Below are positions 32,501 to 43,933 of a stretch of DNA of 64,000 nt, in pieces. The notes below the pieces were generated by a model. The model did no database searches and had not been told where the DNA came from. It was given only the letters and a program-made list of their open reading frames with translations. How positions within the stretch are numbered: position 1 is the first letter of the stretch; the number at the start of each line of letters is the position of its first letter. The stretch is taken from positions 42,197,779 to 42,261,778 of the forward strand of contig CM036754.1 in NCBI GenBank assembly GCA_020796225.1, given 5' to 3'. The position numbers and the translations under genes are program-made. Origin of the DNA: Arion vulgaris (lineage: Eukaryota > Mollusca > Gastropoda > Stylommatophora > Arionidae).

Positions 32501-32504
32501 GACA

Positions 32505-33625
32505 ATAGAATACAACAATCAAATGAATATAGCCTTCATAGACCAAAAAGAAGGCCTTTGATAGGTTAACAGAGACATATTATGGGATGTTCTCGAAAAC
32601 TACGGAATAAAAGGAACACTTCTAGACTGTGTTAGAGCCATATATATAGAAAGTGAAAGTGCCATAAGAACAAGCGCCGGACTCACAAATTGGTTTCCAG
32701 TAACATCAGAAGTACGGCAAGGATGTGTTTTATCACCTCTCCTCTTTATTATATACATGGATAGTATCACCAAAATAGATGAAACATCACGAGACGTAGA
32801 CCAACAAAATGAACTGCTCTTTGCTGACGACCAGTGTCTATTCCATAATAATATTGAGCAGCTTCAAGAAAACATAAACTTACTCAACAATAGCTGCCTC
32901 AAATACAACATGAAGATCAATATTCAAAGACAGAAGTCATGACTATAAGCAGAAACATAAAGATATCAACATACAAATAAATGACCAAACGCTAAAGCAG
33001 ATGAAAGAATTCAAATACATTGGAAGTATCTTCAATCTGATAACAGACTGGACAGAGAATCGAAACTAGAATCCAGCAAGTTAACAACATTACATATCTT
33101 CTTACCCCAATCTTGAAACACCCAGAAATTAGAGTAAAGACTAAAAGACAGATTATAAATTCAATCTTTATAAAGACACTGTGCTACCAGTGCCTAACAA
33201 GGTCACTGACAAAAGAACAAGGAAGGAAAATTACCTCATGTGAAATGAGATGCTTGAGGAAAGCAGTAAATAAAACAAGAAGAGACCATATAAGAAATAA
33301 GGAAATTAGAAGAACAATCGGAACAACATCTGCTATTGGATTTATTGAAAAACAGAGACTCAAATGGTTTGGCCTTGGTCAGAATGAACCCGAATACACC
33401 AGTTGCAAGAGCGTACAACCTGAAAATGGAATCATCAAGAGGAAGGGGCAGACCAAGAAAAGATGGGTTGATGGAGTTACAGACATCTTAAAACTCCACA
33501 ATACCACAACATATCAAGCGACCGAGCGTGCATTATCTCGAAACCGATCATCAGTTAAACCTGCACGACTAGCAGCAAAAAAGCAGAGAATGACAAAGAA
33601 AGAAAAAGTCTATGTTTGTTGACCT
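32505..33625 (+). mobile_element. LINE-R3: RT core and C-terminus, frameshifted
   Basis: Motifs: 'AFIDQKE' + AFDR after a shift (equivalent of the D-x-x-K-A-F-D motif), RDILWDVLENYGIKG, RQGCVLSPLLFIIYMDSI, LLFADDQCLFHN (catalytic F-A-D-D), then 'QMKEFKYIGSIF', SIFIKTLCYQCLTRSL, CEMRCLRKAVNKTRRDHIRN, QRLKWFGLGQNEPE and KRWVDGVTDILKLH. The last open frame (33113-33622, 169 codons) covers the whole C-terminal part. The endonuclease is missing. RTE-like; exact clade uncertain. Confidence 0.9.
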
Positions 33626-33654
33626 ACACGCAATGATATAACAAAGAGACACCT

Positions 33655-33870
33655 TCTGTTTAAACTGCGTGTTCGAAGATCAAAGTGTAGTATCCACTGA
33701 TCGCGGCCAAAATGTGAGCCTTCATTAAACGTCAAATGGCAATATAAAACACTTAAACAAACTCCGAGAATCTCATTCGAATGAGGGATAACGCTTGAAG
33801 TTTTAAATGTTTCACGTTCACTAGTACTGCGTCCACAATTTTGCCACTTTCAGGTGGGCCCTATTTTTAA
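33655..33870 (+). mobile_element. U2-headed SINE copy
   Basis: Contains 'agatcaaagtgtagtatc' (U2 5' block), then 'tgatcgcggccaaaatgtga', 'attaaacgtcaaatgg', 'cttaaacaaactccgag' and 'aggtgggccct', in the same order as the copies at 7.9 and 8.2 kb. The extra A in GATCAAAGTG is shared with the other copies, a mark of common descent. Confidence 0.7.
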
Positions 33871-34094
33871 AAAAAAATGTTAAATTAAATTCAAAATATC
33901 TTAAATTTCCTTAATCACAAAGAAAGAAATTCATTCTAGTTTTTTTCTCCATGTTTATTGAGCAACTAAACCAGACATTTAATTAATTTCCAGATTTATG
34001 ATAAGAAAAGGTGTGCAAGTTATAGCTTGTTAAATGCATTATATATCTATATTTTTGTTTTGTCCTCCGCTGAGTTCAGACAGTCGTGACGCCA

Positions 34095-34330
34095 CTGAAT
34101 GATTTTTTGAATGAAGTTAGATTTCCTTGTCACCAGTGTCTCTCGCCATTCAGGCGAACCTAGCCCCGACTTCAGAGGTACTTGCAATGTAGATATCTAA
34201 GTAAAAAATCAGGTCCAACTTTGTACCGTGTGCACACCGACAATTTGTTTAGTCAAAACTGGTCTCGAACCCACGCAATTTCATCAGCACGTAGTCACTA
34301 TCACAGCGCGTTATCAACTTCCCTATGTGC
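34095..34330 (-). mobile_element. SINE-I copy
   Basis: On the minus strand the head has an A-box-like 'gttgataacgcgctgtga' and B box 'gtgggttcgagaccag'. The body carries 'gtacctctgaagtcgggg', also present at about 39.93 kb. Confidence 0.65.
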
Positions 34331-34394
34331 GACCTCAACTATGTATATAAAAACGAAATAACCCTCCAACAGTTTAGAATTTAATCATCATTAT

Positions 34395-34835
34395 AATCAT
34401 TAAATATCTTCAAGCCCTCAACAGAACTTTCCACCTAAAGTACATCGAATTTCTCTCTCATAGATCAGATGTTCCGCCTCTGCAGCCTTCTTGCTCAAAT
34501 CATCAATTACATCATGAATTCATCTTCTCCGTGGTCTTCCTCTTCTCCTCTTTGTCAGGATGTCTCCTTATATAATGGTCTTCTCCAACCCTTCATGTAT
34601 TTTTTATTTGTCCAAAATACTTTTATTTTCTAATTTTTATTTAAAGCATCATCCAGTTTTCTTTGACTTTTGAGTTCTTTCTGCATAAATCTATTTGTTC
34701 TCTTTTCTGTCCATGATGTACGGATGATTCTAAACTTATATTCAAAAGCACATATGCGCTTTCAAACTGCCTTGTTAAATGTCCATGTTTTACAAGCATT
34801 CGTTGGCACTGGGAATATGCTTTCATTGTTTTTAT
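34395..34835 (-). mobile_element. LINE-C copy, unexpanded reference
   Basis: Minus-strand translation: GLEKTIIKGDILTKRRRGRP, then 'DVIDDLSKKAAEAEHLIYER', preceded (higher coordinates) by the 'KTGxxxDAL' linker at 34640-34680. 'tggtcttc' occurs at 34532 and 34576, again 44 bp apart. It serves as the ancestral layout for the 13.6-18.9 kb array. Confidence 0.82.
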
Positions 34836-35114
34836 ATCAGTTCCAATAGATCATGTCCGTTAACGTAGCGGCAATGAACCAGCCACCATAACACGTGACG
34901 TAAACATTAGTTAAATATAAACAGGAAGCAGATGTTTGTGTTTTTTTTTAAATGAAGAAATAAAACATTGGATTTCATTGATTCACAATGAATAAATGTG
35001 AAATTTAGAATGAAGAGATAAAACATTGGATTTCATTGATTCACACAACAATGAATAAATGTGAAGTTTAGAATGGTCAGTGAATTCAAGATGAGAAAGT
35101 AGGATAGATGTCAT

Positions 35115-35570
35115 CATCATCATCAGGTGCCATGCCGGCTGGTGTAGGCGATTATGGATCTCCACAAATCTCTGTTCCTGATGTTTGCCATCATCTCAGA
35201 TGTTGACGATTCTCATTATTCTTCTGTAAAACCACATCTATGTGGCCCTCAGAGATTTTTCCATCTGTTTTTATCATTGTCTATGACTCGAATCCGTATG
35301 TCAGTATTGGTTCTATGTAGCACTGTATAACTCTCATTCTGATCTCAATTAATAGTGATTTGTTGCATATAATGCTTTACATTTTCTGGAACGCTGCTTT
35401 GACCTGTCCTATTCTGCTCTTTATTTCTGATCTGCATCTGGCATCCGATGTTACCAGGACACTGAGGTATTTAAATTGCTGCACTTGTCTTAGCCCAGTC
35501 CCATTTACTGTAATGGTGCATTTTGGCAAAGTCTGCTTTGTTGATATGATCGTTTAAAAAAGCATACTCT
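35115..35570 (-). mobile_element. LINE-E RT fragment
   Basis: Minus-strand translation: IISTKQTLPKCTITVNGTGL, VQQFKYLSVLVTSDARCRSE, IKSRIGQVKAAFQKM, then RMRVIQCYIEPILTYGFES. This is the post-catalytic region of an RTE-like RT. (GAT)n is visible at the low-coordinate edge. Confidence 0.8.
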
Positions 35571-35589
35571 GGCAAAATGCACCATATAT

Positions 35590-35870
35590 ATATATCTTTT
35601 CGTCTTTACAGACAGTCAATTAGCAAGTTTTTTATTATGACACATTCTGAGTTTTCACTTTACTCTCTTGTCGTTCAACTCATACATAAGTCTCTTCTCA
35701 AAAGACTCTGTCCCCTTGCTCAATATCGCTTTCCACACAACTCTGTCATCAGCTTGTTTTACCAATGTGCTGGGACCTATAGAAAAGTTTTTCATTGAGG
35801 CATTGCAGACATCTTTAAATCTGAGCAGTGGTCTGCCCTGGTCCCTCTTCCCCTCCGAAAGTTCTTATAT
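35590..35870 (-). mobile_element. LINE-F 3' fragment
   Basis: Minus-strand translation: RDQGRPLLRFKDVCNASMKN, FSIGPSTLVKQADDRVVWKA and ILSKGTESFEKRLMYELND, a well-known LINE C-terminal pattern (G-R-P-x-L-R-F-K-D-V-C, then A-D-D-R-x-x-W). Frame mostly intact. Confidence 0.82.
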
Positions 35871-35937
35871 ATATAATAATAAAGAAATAATAGATTCTGT
35901 TCACTAAAACATGATCGGTTTAAGCAGATAGTTGGTT

Positions 35938-36170
35938 TCTTCTACTTCTTCTTGTCGATCGTTCTTTTCAGCTATTTTGATCATTCTTATTGTGATATAT
36001 AAATAGCCTACATCAAGAACGGATGTCATTCGTCACACCTTCAGCGCCATTTGGAGCTCTGGTGCTTATCCTTCGGCGATGTGTCCGATTTCAGCCAGCG
36101 TTTACTGGGTTCGCTCTCCGTCAGCCTTTGGCTGTCCCCAGCCAACCTGAAAGGCAGCAGGTTAGATAGC
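35938..36170 (-). mobile_element. Diverged SINE of the A/B group
   Basis: Minus-strand; shares with SINE-B the reversed tail 'cttcttcttgtcgatcgttc', then 'attttgatcattctt' and 'gtccgatttcagcc', but the head differs ('ctgtccccagccaacctgaa'). Confidence 0.55.
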
Positions 36171-36214
36171 TGATTTAACGTAATTCAATGTAAATTTAAC
36201 CCGTCTGTAGTATG

Positions 36215-37003
36215 GTAGTCTAGAATAGATACAATACAATAACAAGAATAGATACAACACAATAACGAGAATAGATACAGTGCAATAACAACAATAGATA
36301 CAACACAATAACGAGAATAGATACAACGCAATAGCAAGAATAGATACAACACAATAACAAGAATAGATACAACACAATAACAAGAATAGATACAACGCAA
36401 TAGCAAGAATAGATACAACACAATAACAAGAATAGATACAACACAATAACAAGAATAGATACAATGCAATAACAAGAATAGATACAACACAATAACAAGA
36501 ATAGATACAACACAATAACAAGAATAGATACAACACAATAACAAGAATAGATACAATGCAATAACAAGAATAGATACAATGCAATAACAAGAATAGATAC
36601 AACACAATAACAAGAATAGATACAACACAACAACGAGAATAGATACAACACAATAACAAGAATAGATACAAACAATAACAGAATAGATACAACACAATAA
36701 CAAGAATAGATACAATGCAATAACAAGAATAGATACAATGCAATAACAAGAATAGATACAACACAATAACAAGAATAGATACAATGCAATAACAAGAATA
36801 GATACAATGCAATAACAAGAATAGATACAACACAATAACAAGAATAGATACAACACAATAACAAGAATAGATACAACGCAATAGCAAGAATAGATACAAA
36901 CAATAACAAGAATAGATACAAACAATAAAAGAATAGATACAACACAATAACAAGAATAGATACAACGCAATAGCAAGAATAGATACAACACAATAACAAG
37001 AAT
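36215..37003. repeat. 23-bp tandem array
   Basis: About 34 units of 'gatacaacacaataacaaga' + 'ata', with 'acgcaatagc' and 'atgcaataac' variants interspersed. All three minus frames are open for 267-268 codons because the unit has no stop; by-product. Confidence 0.96.
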
Positions 37004-37039
37004 GAAAGTATTAACAAAAGTAACAAATGCTAAAGCAAT

Positions 37040-37440
37040 ATCTTAATCTAACATCAAGTAAACTCCGTACAGAAATAAAACAAAACAACACAAGAAAGAA
37101 ATGCCTGACAGATGACATTTTGCAGTTAATGGACGCGATAAGATAAAATAACAAAATGGACGGAGAAATATGAGCAACTAAACAAGAGAAATAAAAGCGA
37201 ACTGCAGGACAACAAAAGAACATTGGCTCAATCTGAGATGCAGTGAACTAGAAAAACATGATATAAAAAAAGGCATAAAATCTTTGCACATAAAAGTAAA
37301 TGAAATAACAGAGAGAAAAATAAACGCACTGAATGTATGTACAATAAAACAATACCAACAAATTGTTGGAATTTTAATTAAAAGAACCCACCAAAAAGTT
37401 GTTGGACAAGGATATAATGGTTCGACCGACATGACAGGGA
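37040..37440 (+). mobile_element. LINE linker fragment (upstream of RT)
   Basis: The plus translation, with shifts, reads CLTDDILQLMD, then 'KEHWLNLRCSELEKHDIKKG' and HIKVNEITERKINALNV, the Lys/Glu-rich linker between endonuclease and RT in RTE-like LINEs. (GGAA)n follows at 37438-37461. Confidence 0.65.
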
Positions 37441-37461
37441 AGGAAGGAAGGAAGGAAGGAA

Positions 37462-37690
37462 GCCCGCGTGCCCAGCGTGTTCGTAGCGCGTTGGACTGTG
37501 TGTGACAAGCCCTCTGTTAGTGCGGGTTCAATTCGGCGGGCTCGTAGAAAAAGCCACAGGTTCCCTCGATTTACGGTGTTCGTGGCACCGAACCGAAGGG
37601 TTACAATGTCCATGGCACCGAGCCGAAGAGCTGAAAGCTCAAGTGCTTCTGGATCGAAAAAAAAACAAATTAAAAAAAAAAAACAGCAAA
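37462..37690 (+). mobile_element. SINE-P, tRNA-derived
   Basis: The head has A box 'tagcgcgttggactgtg' and B box 'gcgggttcaattcggc'. The body has two related pieces, 'ggcaccgaaccgaagggtta' and 'ggcaccgagccgaagagctg', and the tail is A-rich. Reverse copies lie at 38.9 and 58.9 kb. Confidence 0.85.
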
Positions 37691-37794
37691 GGAAAGAACA
37701 ATTTACCTTATTATTATTAGGCAATATAGAATGTTTATATTTTCTTAATGACAGTTTCAATTAGCTTAACTAATATTTTTTTAATGCTGACAAT

Positions 37795-38180
37795 CATCAT
37801 CATCAATCATCATTAAGTAGCTTGTCCCTTCCGGAATCTGGCTCACATTAGTCCTGAAAACTTTCTCTTCTGTGCAAGTTGACCGGCGTCAGCAACAGTC
37901 ATTCTCAGATCGTCAATGAAATCTTGCACCCATCGTCTTCTAGGTCTTTCTCTCGTTCTTCATCCAGGCATCATTCGCTTCAAAATTATCTTCTCTAGGC
38001 ACTCGTGTCGTTTGATGTGTTCGAAATATTTAATTTTCCTTGATGTTATGCTCTTTAATAGTCAACTCTCTTTAATATCAAGCTGTTCAGAACAGAAGCA
38101 TTTGTTCTTTTCTCTGTTCATTATATTTTAAGACTCTTCTGTAGCATTTGTTCTTTCTCTGACAATAATATTTAAGTCCT
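37795..38180 (-). mobile_element. LINE-D 3' fragment
   Basis: Reverse copy of the element at 5.6 kb with the same (GAT)n tail ('catcatcatcaatcatcatt'), 'agtagcttgtccctt', 'tcagatcgtcaatgaaatct' and 'aattatcttctctaggcact'. It extends further 5' than the other copy. Confidence 0.82.
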
Positions 38181-38189
38181 TCTGTAGCA

Positions 38190-38560
38190 TGTCTTCTCTG
38201 TCCAAATCAATTCTAAGTCACTCCACAACCGCGACAATATTAAAAAAAATACCAGATTTGAAATTCAGCCTCGAAAAACAGCCGTCCGACCAAAACAAAA
38301 CCAGCTGTCCATGCAAATATTACAGCATAAAACAGCTGCTAGATCGTCGGCGACTTTCTCCCCGTCAGTTTTTGAATATGCAGTTATATACACAACCACA
38401 ATGCATGCAAAACAACAAGCACTCCAAAACAAATTCACAGCTCACAGGGTCCTTCCACACATTCATTTCAGAAGCAGTGTGACTAAACCAGATCCTACAA
38501 GCTCAAACATGAGGAAAAATACGCTATCAGCCGCGCATATAAGCAAGTAATACTCCGGTA
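38190..38560. other. Unassigned stretch
   Basis: Two overlapping plus frames of 79 and 97 codons. One reads VFEYAVIYTTTMHAKQQALQ, faintly like the L-E-Y-x region of a LINE RT, but I cannot assign it. Confidence 0.35.
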
Positions 38561-38627
38561 TAAACGGTTCACACGGTTTTCCGCCATGTTGTTATATCTT
38601 ATAAAAAACAAATTCTACATTAAGTTA

Positions 38628-38930
38628 AGTAAGCATTACATGTAGGCATTTGTATACATTACATGTAGGCATTTGTATACATTACATGTGGGCATTTGTA
38701 TACATTACATGTGGGCATTTGTATACATTACATGTAGGCATTTGTATACATTACATGTAGGCATTTGTATACATTACATGTAGGCATTTGTATACATTAC
38801 ATGTGGGCATTTGTATACATTACATGTAGGCATTTGTATACATTACATGTGGGCAGTTGTATACATTACATGTAGGCATTTGTATACATTACATGCAGGC
38901 ATTTATATACATTACATGTGGCATTTGTAA
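38628..38930. repeat. 23-bp tandem array
   Basis: Thirteen units of 'tacattacatgtaggcattt' + 'gta' with 'tgtggg' variants. Confidence 0.95.
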
Positions 38931-38937
38931 CTTACGG

Positions 38938-39140
38938 TAGGAGCTGATTTTTTTACTGATCCAGAAGCTACTGAGCTTTGCTCTTCGCTCAGTGCATTTG
39001 ATATCGTAACCCTTCGGTTCCGAGTGCCATGAACACCGTGAGTCATGGTGAACTACTGTGGCTTTTCTCAGTGCGGAATTGAACCCGCACTACAGGGCTT
39101 GTCACCTGTAGTCAAACCGCATAGAGATACGATGGCAGGC
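38938..39140 (-). mobile_element. SINE-P copy
   Basis: Reverse copy: tail 'tttttttactgatccagaag' (38947 on), 'taacccttcggttccgag', reversed B box 'gaattgaacccgcac' and the reversed A-box region at 39110-39130. Confidence 0.85.
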
Positions 39141-39189
39141 GGCAGTGTGTGAGCTCGATTCTTGACTCTCGCAGCAAAGTTCGTTCCTT

Positions 39190-39425
39190 AAGTCGTCCTC
39201 TCTTTCTTGAACCCTTAGCATCCAACTTCAGTGAATATTCTTTGATCGTTTCGTCCAACATATCTCCATCTTCTCCTTCTTATGACAGTTGTTACTAGTG
39301 GTTGACCAAACATTTCTTTGATTTCATCATTCCTGAATTTTTCATTATATTCATTATTTTTCGCAGACATCTATTTTCAAATACCATTCAACTTACTTTC
39401 TTTATCTTTTATCTGTAGATTTATA
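39190..39425 (-). mobile_element. LINE-K fragment
   Basis: Minus-strand translation: 'EYNEKFRNDEIKEMFGQPLV' then TTVIRRRRWRYVG. The equivalent plus piece at 48.7 kb reads FRRSDEIREMSDQPQVTTVI. Probably the region upstream of the LINE-G basic C-terminus. Confidence 0.7.
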
Positions 39426-39640
39426 CGGACGGTAAAAATAGACATCACCGTTCAAGCAAACTAACAAACTACTGAACGTATAAGTGGTGCCATCACCGTT
39501 CAGAAAGCAATAACAAACTACTGAACGTATAAGTGGTGTCCTAGAAAATCAACGAGCTCGTTTTTCTGTGGTTGATAGCGAAGTCGTGTAAAGGATATGT
39601 TATGAATGTCACTTTCATGCATTACATACCTTGTTTATCG
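39425..39640 (+). mobile_element. SINE-V copy with an internal duplication
   Basis: The core 'actactgaacgtataagtgg' occurs twice (about 39468 and 39521), each after 'catcaccgttca', showing a tandem duplication of about 53 bp within the SINE. Confidence 0.8.
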
Positions 39641-39869
39641 TCAACCATCTTGAGAAGGAGGCAAGTTGGACATGTAATACTATGTAGAAAACAAACTAAC
39701 AACGTATTTGCTAAATAAAATACCGGCTAAAGATAAACAAACTTAACAATGTCACTTTTTTTTTTTTTCGTCACTTTCACTCAGACAAGTTTCATCTTGA
39801 AACTGATTTTCGTAAAATCGTTTTCACATTTCTTACAATGCACGTCACGATCTTGAAATTCACTTTCAC

Positions 39870-40045
39870 TGCATGTACCAATGTACTCTAATTAGTTTCC
39901 TCGATCAGGCAATTTTCTCCGACTTCAGAGGTACTCACGTTATCGTCCTGAGTAAGACCAGGACTCGAACTAATGCTACAGTAGGTTCGAACCGACTATG
40001 AGCGTCACAGCAGCAAAGGGACTACTGTCAATACTTGGAGTCCCA
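39870..40045 (-). mobile_element. SINE-I copy
   Basis: Shares 'ctccgacttcagaggtactc' with the copy at 34.17 kb and has a reversed tRNA-like head ('gaccaggactcgaac'). Confidence 0.55.
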
Positions 40046-40049
40046 CAAA

Positions 40050-40560
40050 TGTCACTTGATATTTTTTAAATAAAAACATAAAAATAACAAAAACATAACA
40101 ATGTTACTTGATATTTGTTAAATAAAAAACGAATAAAGATAACAAAAACATAACAATGTTACTTGATATTTGTCAAATAAAAAACGACTAAATATAACAA
40201 AAACATAACAATGTTACTTGATATTTGTTAAATAAAAAACAAGTAAAGATAACAAAAACATAACAATGTTACTTGATATTTGTTAAATAAAAAAAAAAAA
40301 AAAAAAAACGACTAAATATAACAAAAACATAACAATGTTACTTGATATTTGTCAAATAAAAAACGACTAAAGATAAAAAAACATAACAATGTCACTTGAT
40401 ATTTGTTAAATAAAAAAAAAAAAAAACGACTAAATATAACAAAAACATAACAATGTTACTTGATATTTGTTAAATAAAAAACGAATAAAGATAACAAAAA
40501 CATAACAATGTTACTTGATATTTGTTAAATAAAAAACGATTAAAGATAACAAAAAAGTTA
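40050..40560. repeat. 55-bp A-rich tandem array
   Basis: About nine units with 'aacaatgttacttgatattt' and 'aaataaaaaacgactaa'. Homopolymer A runs have grown to about 20 in two units (40290 and 40412). Confidence 0.93.
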
Positions 40561-40584
40561 CAATAATTTTACAAAGTGAAAAAA

Positions 40585-40700
40585 AAAGTACATATATGCT
40601 TTTCTACTGTCTTGTTCAATGTCCATGCTTCACACTCATGCACGTTGCTGCTGGGAGTATTCATGGTCTTAGTATTCTGATCTTTGTTGTCCTATCAGTT
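40585..40700 (-). mobile_element. LINE-C RT fragment
   Basis: 'gtcttgttcaatgtccatgc' and 'ctgggagtattcatgg' match 'gccttgttaaatgtccatg' and 'ctgggaatatgctttcattg' at 34.77-34.82 kb. The 43-bp array starts at its 5' side. Confidence 0.75.
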
Positions 40701-40947
40701 TCAAATATTCTTTAGTCTTGGAGAGCTAGTTATCCTAACAGTTTCAAATCTTCTTTAGTCTTGGAGAGCTAGTTATCCTATCAGTTTCAAATCTTCTTTA
40801 GTCTTGGAGAGCTAGTTATCCTATCAGTTTCAAATCTTCTTTAGTCTTGGAGAGCTAGTTGTCCTATCAGTTTCAAATCTTCTTTAGTCTTGGAGAGCTA
40901 GTTGTCCTATCAGTTTCAAATCTTCTTTAGTCTTGGAGAGCTAGTTG
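40700..40947. repeat. 43-bp tandem array next to LINE-C
   Basis: Six units of 'agtttcaaatcttctttagt' + 'cttggagagctagttatcctatc'. The first unit is continuous with LINE-C sequence ('tatcagtttcaaat'; 'tatcagttccaat' at 34.84 kb), so it grew at or in the LINE. Confidence 0.93.
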
Positions 40948-41094
40948 AATGTGTTATTTAAAGAAGCTCGATTGTAGGGCTAGCAATGGTGCGTAAGAAA
41001 TAAATGTCTGTGGTTCGAATCTTGTGTTTGGTATTTTGTTTATTTCTGGAAGCCTTTAATACTTACTTGTTCACTGTATATTTATTCATCATAT

Positions 41095-41340
41095 TCATTG
41101 GCTTCGGTACTTCCTCTGGGGTTCTCATATTCATTGGCTTCGGTACTTCCTCTGTGGTTCTCATATTCATTGACTCCGGTACTTCCTCTGTGGTTCTCAT
41201 ATTCATTGACTTCGGTACTTCCTCTGGGGTTCTCATATTCATTGGCTTCGGTACTTCCTCTGTGGTTCTCATATTCATTGACTTCGGTACTTCCTCTGGG
41301 GTTCTCATATTCATTGGCTTCGGTACTTCCTCTGTGGTTC
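41095..41340. repeat. 36-bp tandem array
   Basis: Seven units of 'ggcttcggtacttcctctgg' + 'ggttctcatattcatt'; 12 codons without a stop on each strand, which explains the open frames. 'gggg' and 'tgtg' types alternate in the second half. Confidence 0.94.
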
Positions 41341-41344
41341 TTAC

Positions 41345-41555
41345 AACTTGTTATTCTTTCTTTAGTAGTTTGTAAGGTAATGCTTGTTCTTTTTATTTTC
41401 ATTTTCCTATTTCCATCTCTTGGTAGAAGTGAACTGAGATATACGAAACATTTCTTATTTGATATTTTCTCTCTATTGAAATATATATCCACTGTTATGT
41501 TTGTTTGATGATGTTCTACTATTAGACTTAGTAAAAGAGAATTGTACAACACAAT
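41345..41555 (-). mobile_element. LINE RT fragment
   Basis: Minus frame 41552 downwards: EHHQTNITVDIYFNREKISN, 'KCFVYLSSLLPRDGNRKMKI' and KRTSITLQTT, the F-x-Y-L-G-S-x-x-x-x-D-G region of an RTE-like RT. The 36-bp array lies at its 3' side, within the same open frame. Confidence 0.78.
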
Positions 41556-41639
41556 CTTTCACATAATGTTATCAGTGGCAAAACACGTCAAAACAAAGTG
41601 CAATACACAGCGAAGTTTCCACCAAACATGAACGCTGTC

Positions 41640-42035
41640 ATCAAACAATAGAAGAAAATTAGTCAGGATAAAGATGAAGTGTTTATGCAGACACAATGCT
41701 GGGAGTATCAAGAAGAGACCGGTTTAGAAATGACGACCTCAGGGAAAACAAATGAGTACAACATCAGTAGTGAACCTCATCAAGAAACAACAAATTAAAT
41801 GTTTCGTCCACATAAGCAGATTATCAACAGACAGTGCGCCACAAAGGACAATGTTACTCCGATACAATGGATACAAAGCAAAAGGCAGGCCACGCAAAAG
41901 GTGGACTTCAGAGATAACAGAGACGACGAAAACCACTGTTTATGAAGCGCATACAAAAACCCTTTCTAGAACTCTCTTCTTATACTGAAGCTGTGAGACA
42001 AAACAGGATTAGAGAATAGAAGAAGAAAACATCAG
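41640..42035 (+). mobile_element. LINE-R2 3' fragment
   Basis: Close copy of 9.55-9.92 kb: 'atcaagaaacaacaaatta', 'gcgccacaaaggacaatgtt', 'gacttcagagataacagaga' and 'gaagcgcatacaaaaac'. Ends 'agaatagaagaagaaaac'. Confidence 0.82.
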
Positions 42036-42114
42036 AAAATATTGTCAATGAGCAAATGTTTTAAGATATTTCAGTCTTGTAGTATGTTCTTACTGTTTCT
42101 CTTCTCTAAATGTA

Positions 42115-43300
42115 TACCATTCTTTTATATTCTTGGTCTTTGTCTATTCTTGGTCTTCTTCTATTTCTCTATTCTTTGTCTTCCTCTATTTCTATATTCT
42201 TGGTCTTCCTCTATTTCTATATTCTTGGTCTTCCTCTATTTCTCTATTCTTGGTCTTCCTCTATTTCTCTATTCTTGGTCTCCTCTATTTCTATATTTTT
42301 GGTCTTCCTCTATTTCTCTATTCTTGGTCTTCCTCTATTTCTCTATTCTTGGTCTTCCTCTATTTCTCTATTCTTGGCCTTCTTCTATTTCTCTATTCTT
42401 GGTCTTCCTCTATTTCTCTATTCTTGGCCTTCTTCTATTTCTCTATTCTTGGTCTTCTTCTATTTCTCTATTCTTGGCCTTCCTCTATTTCTCTATTCTT
42501 GGTCTTCCTCTATTTCTCTATTCTTGACCTTCTTCTATTTCTCTATTCTTGGCCTTCTTCTATTTCTCTATTCTTGGTCTTCCTCTATTTCTCTATTCTT
42601 GGCCTTCTTCTATTTCTCTATTCTTGGTCTTCTTCTATTTCTCTATTCTTGGTCTTCCTCTATTTCTCTATTCTTGGTCTTCCTCTATTTCTCTATTCTT
42701 GGTCTCCTCTATTTCTATATTTTTGGTCTTCCTCTATTTCTCTATTCTTGGTCTTCCTCTATTTCTCTATTCTTGGTCTTCCTCTATTTCTATATTTTTG
42801 GTCTTCTTCTATTTCTCTATTCTTGGTCTTCCTCTATTTCTCTATTCTTGGCCTTCTTCTATTTCTCTATTCTTGGTCTTCCTCTATTTCTCTATTCTTG
42901 GCCTTCCTCTATTTCTCTATTCTTGGTCTTCCTCTATTTCTCTATTCTTGGTCTTCTCTATTTCTCTATTCTTGGTCTTCCTCTATTTCTCTATTCTTGG
43001 TCTTCTTCTATTTCTCTATTCTTGGTCTTCCTCTATTTCTCTATTCTTGACCTTCCTCTATTTCTCTATTCTTGGTCTTCCTCTATTTCTCTACTCTTGG
43101 TCTTTCTCTATTCCTATATTCCTGGCTTTCCTCTATTTCTCTATTCTTGACCTTCCTCTATTTCTCTATTCTTGGCCTTTCTCTATTCTTGGATTCCTCT
43201 ATTTCTCTATTCCTGGCTTTCCTCTATTTCTCTATTCCTGGTTTTCCTCTATTTCTCTATTTTTGGTTTTCCTCTATTTCTCTATTCTTGGCATTCTTCT
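42115..43300. repeat. 25-bp minisatellite inside LINE-R2
   Basis: About 47 units of 'ttcctctatttctctattct' + 'tggtc'. Left flank 'aatgtataccattcttttat' and right flank 'aactgtgatacatttctttc' match contiguous sequence near 56.02-56.09 kb ('aatgcataccattcttcttt', 'agctgtgataaaattctttc'), so it expanded within a LINE copy. The long open frames are by-products. Confidence 0.95.
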
Positions 43301-43760
43301 TGATTAAGTTCCAACTGTGATACATTTCTTTCATCTCTTCATCTACTGTTATCCACGAGGTTGCTTTGAGTCTTTCCCGTTTTGGTTGACCATCTTCTCT
43401 GGTCACTTCCATATTCAAGCCAACTCTTGCAATCTTGTAGCTTTCTATCTTTTCTTCTTTTCTTGCCTCTAATCCTGTTTTCTCTGGTGTCCGTTTAAGA
43501 AGAGATTTCTAGAATGAGCTTTTGTGTGCGCTTCATAAATAGTGTCTTTCGTCGCCTCTGTTATTTCTGATGTCCACATTTTGCGAGGCCGGCATTTTAC
43601 TTTGTATTGGTGCAATATTGCTCTATGAGTCGTACTGTTTGTTGGTAATCTGCTTATGTGGTCGAACTTTTAATTTGTTATTTCTTGATGAAGTTCAGTA
43701 CTGATGTTGTACACACTTTTTTCCTGATATCTTCATTTGTAGTTTTCTATATGTCATATT
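43301..43760 (-). mobile_element. LINE-R2 copy, 5' side of the 25-bp array
   Basis: Reverse sequence with 'cgcttcataaatagtgtctt', 'cctctgttatttctga', 'tgtttgttggtaatctgctt' and 'gatgaagttcagtactgatg', the complement of the R2 copies at 9.6 and 41.8 kb. The order is partly rearranged. Confidence 0.75.
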
Positions 43761-43933
43761 GACCGAAGTGAACCTGGCTATTAGTCCAAGTTAAGTTCGT
43801 GTCAATCATATTGAATCAAACAGCTAGACTTGTATTCATATTCAAAAACTGGAATTCAATACAAATAACCGAAACAAATGTTTGAGAAATCGAAGAATAA
43901 TTCAAGCAAAATGTTTCCCGAGGCATCGCTTAC

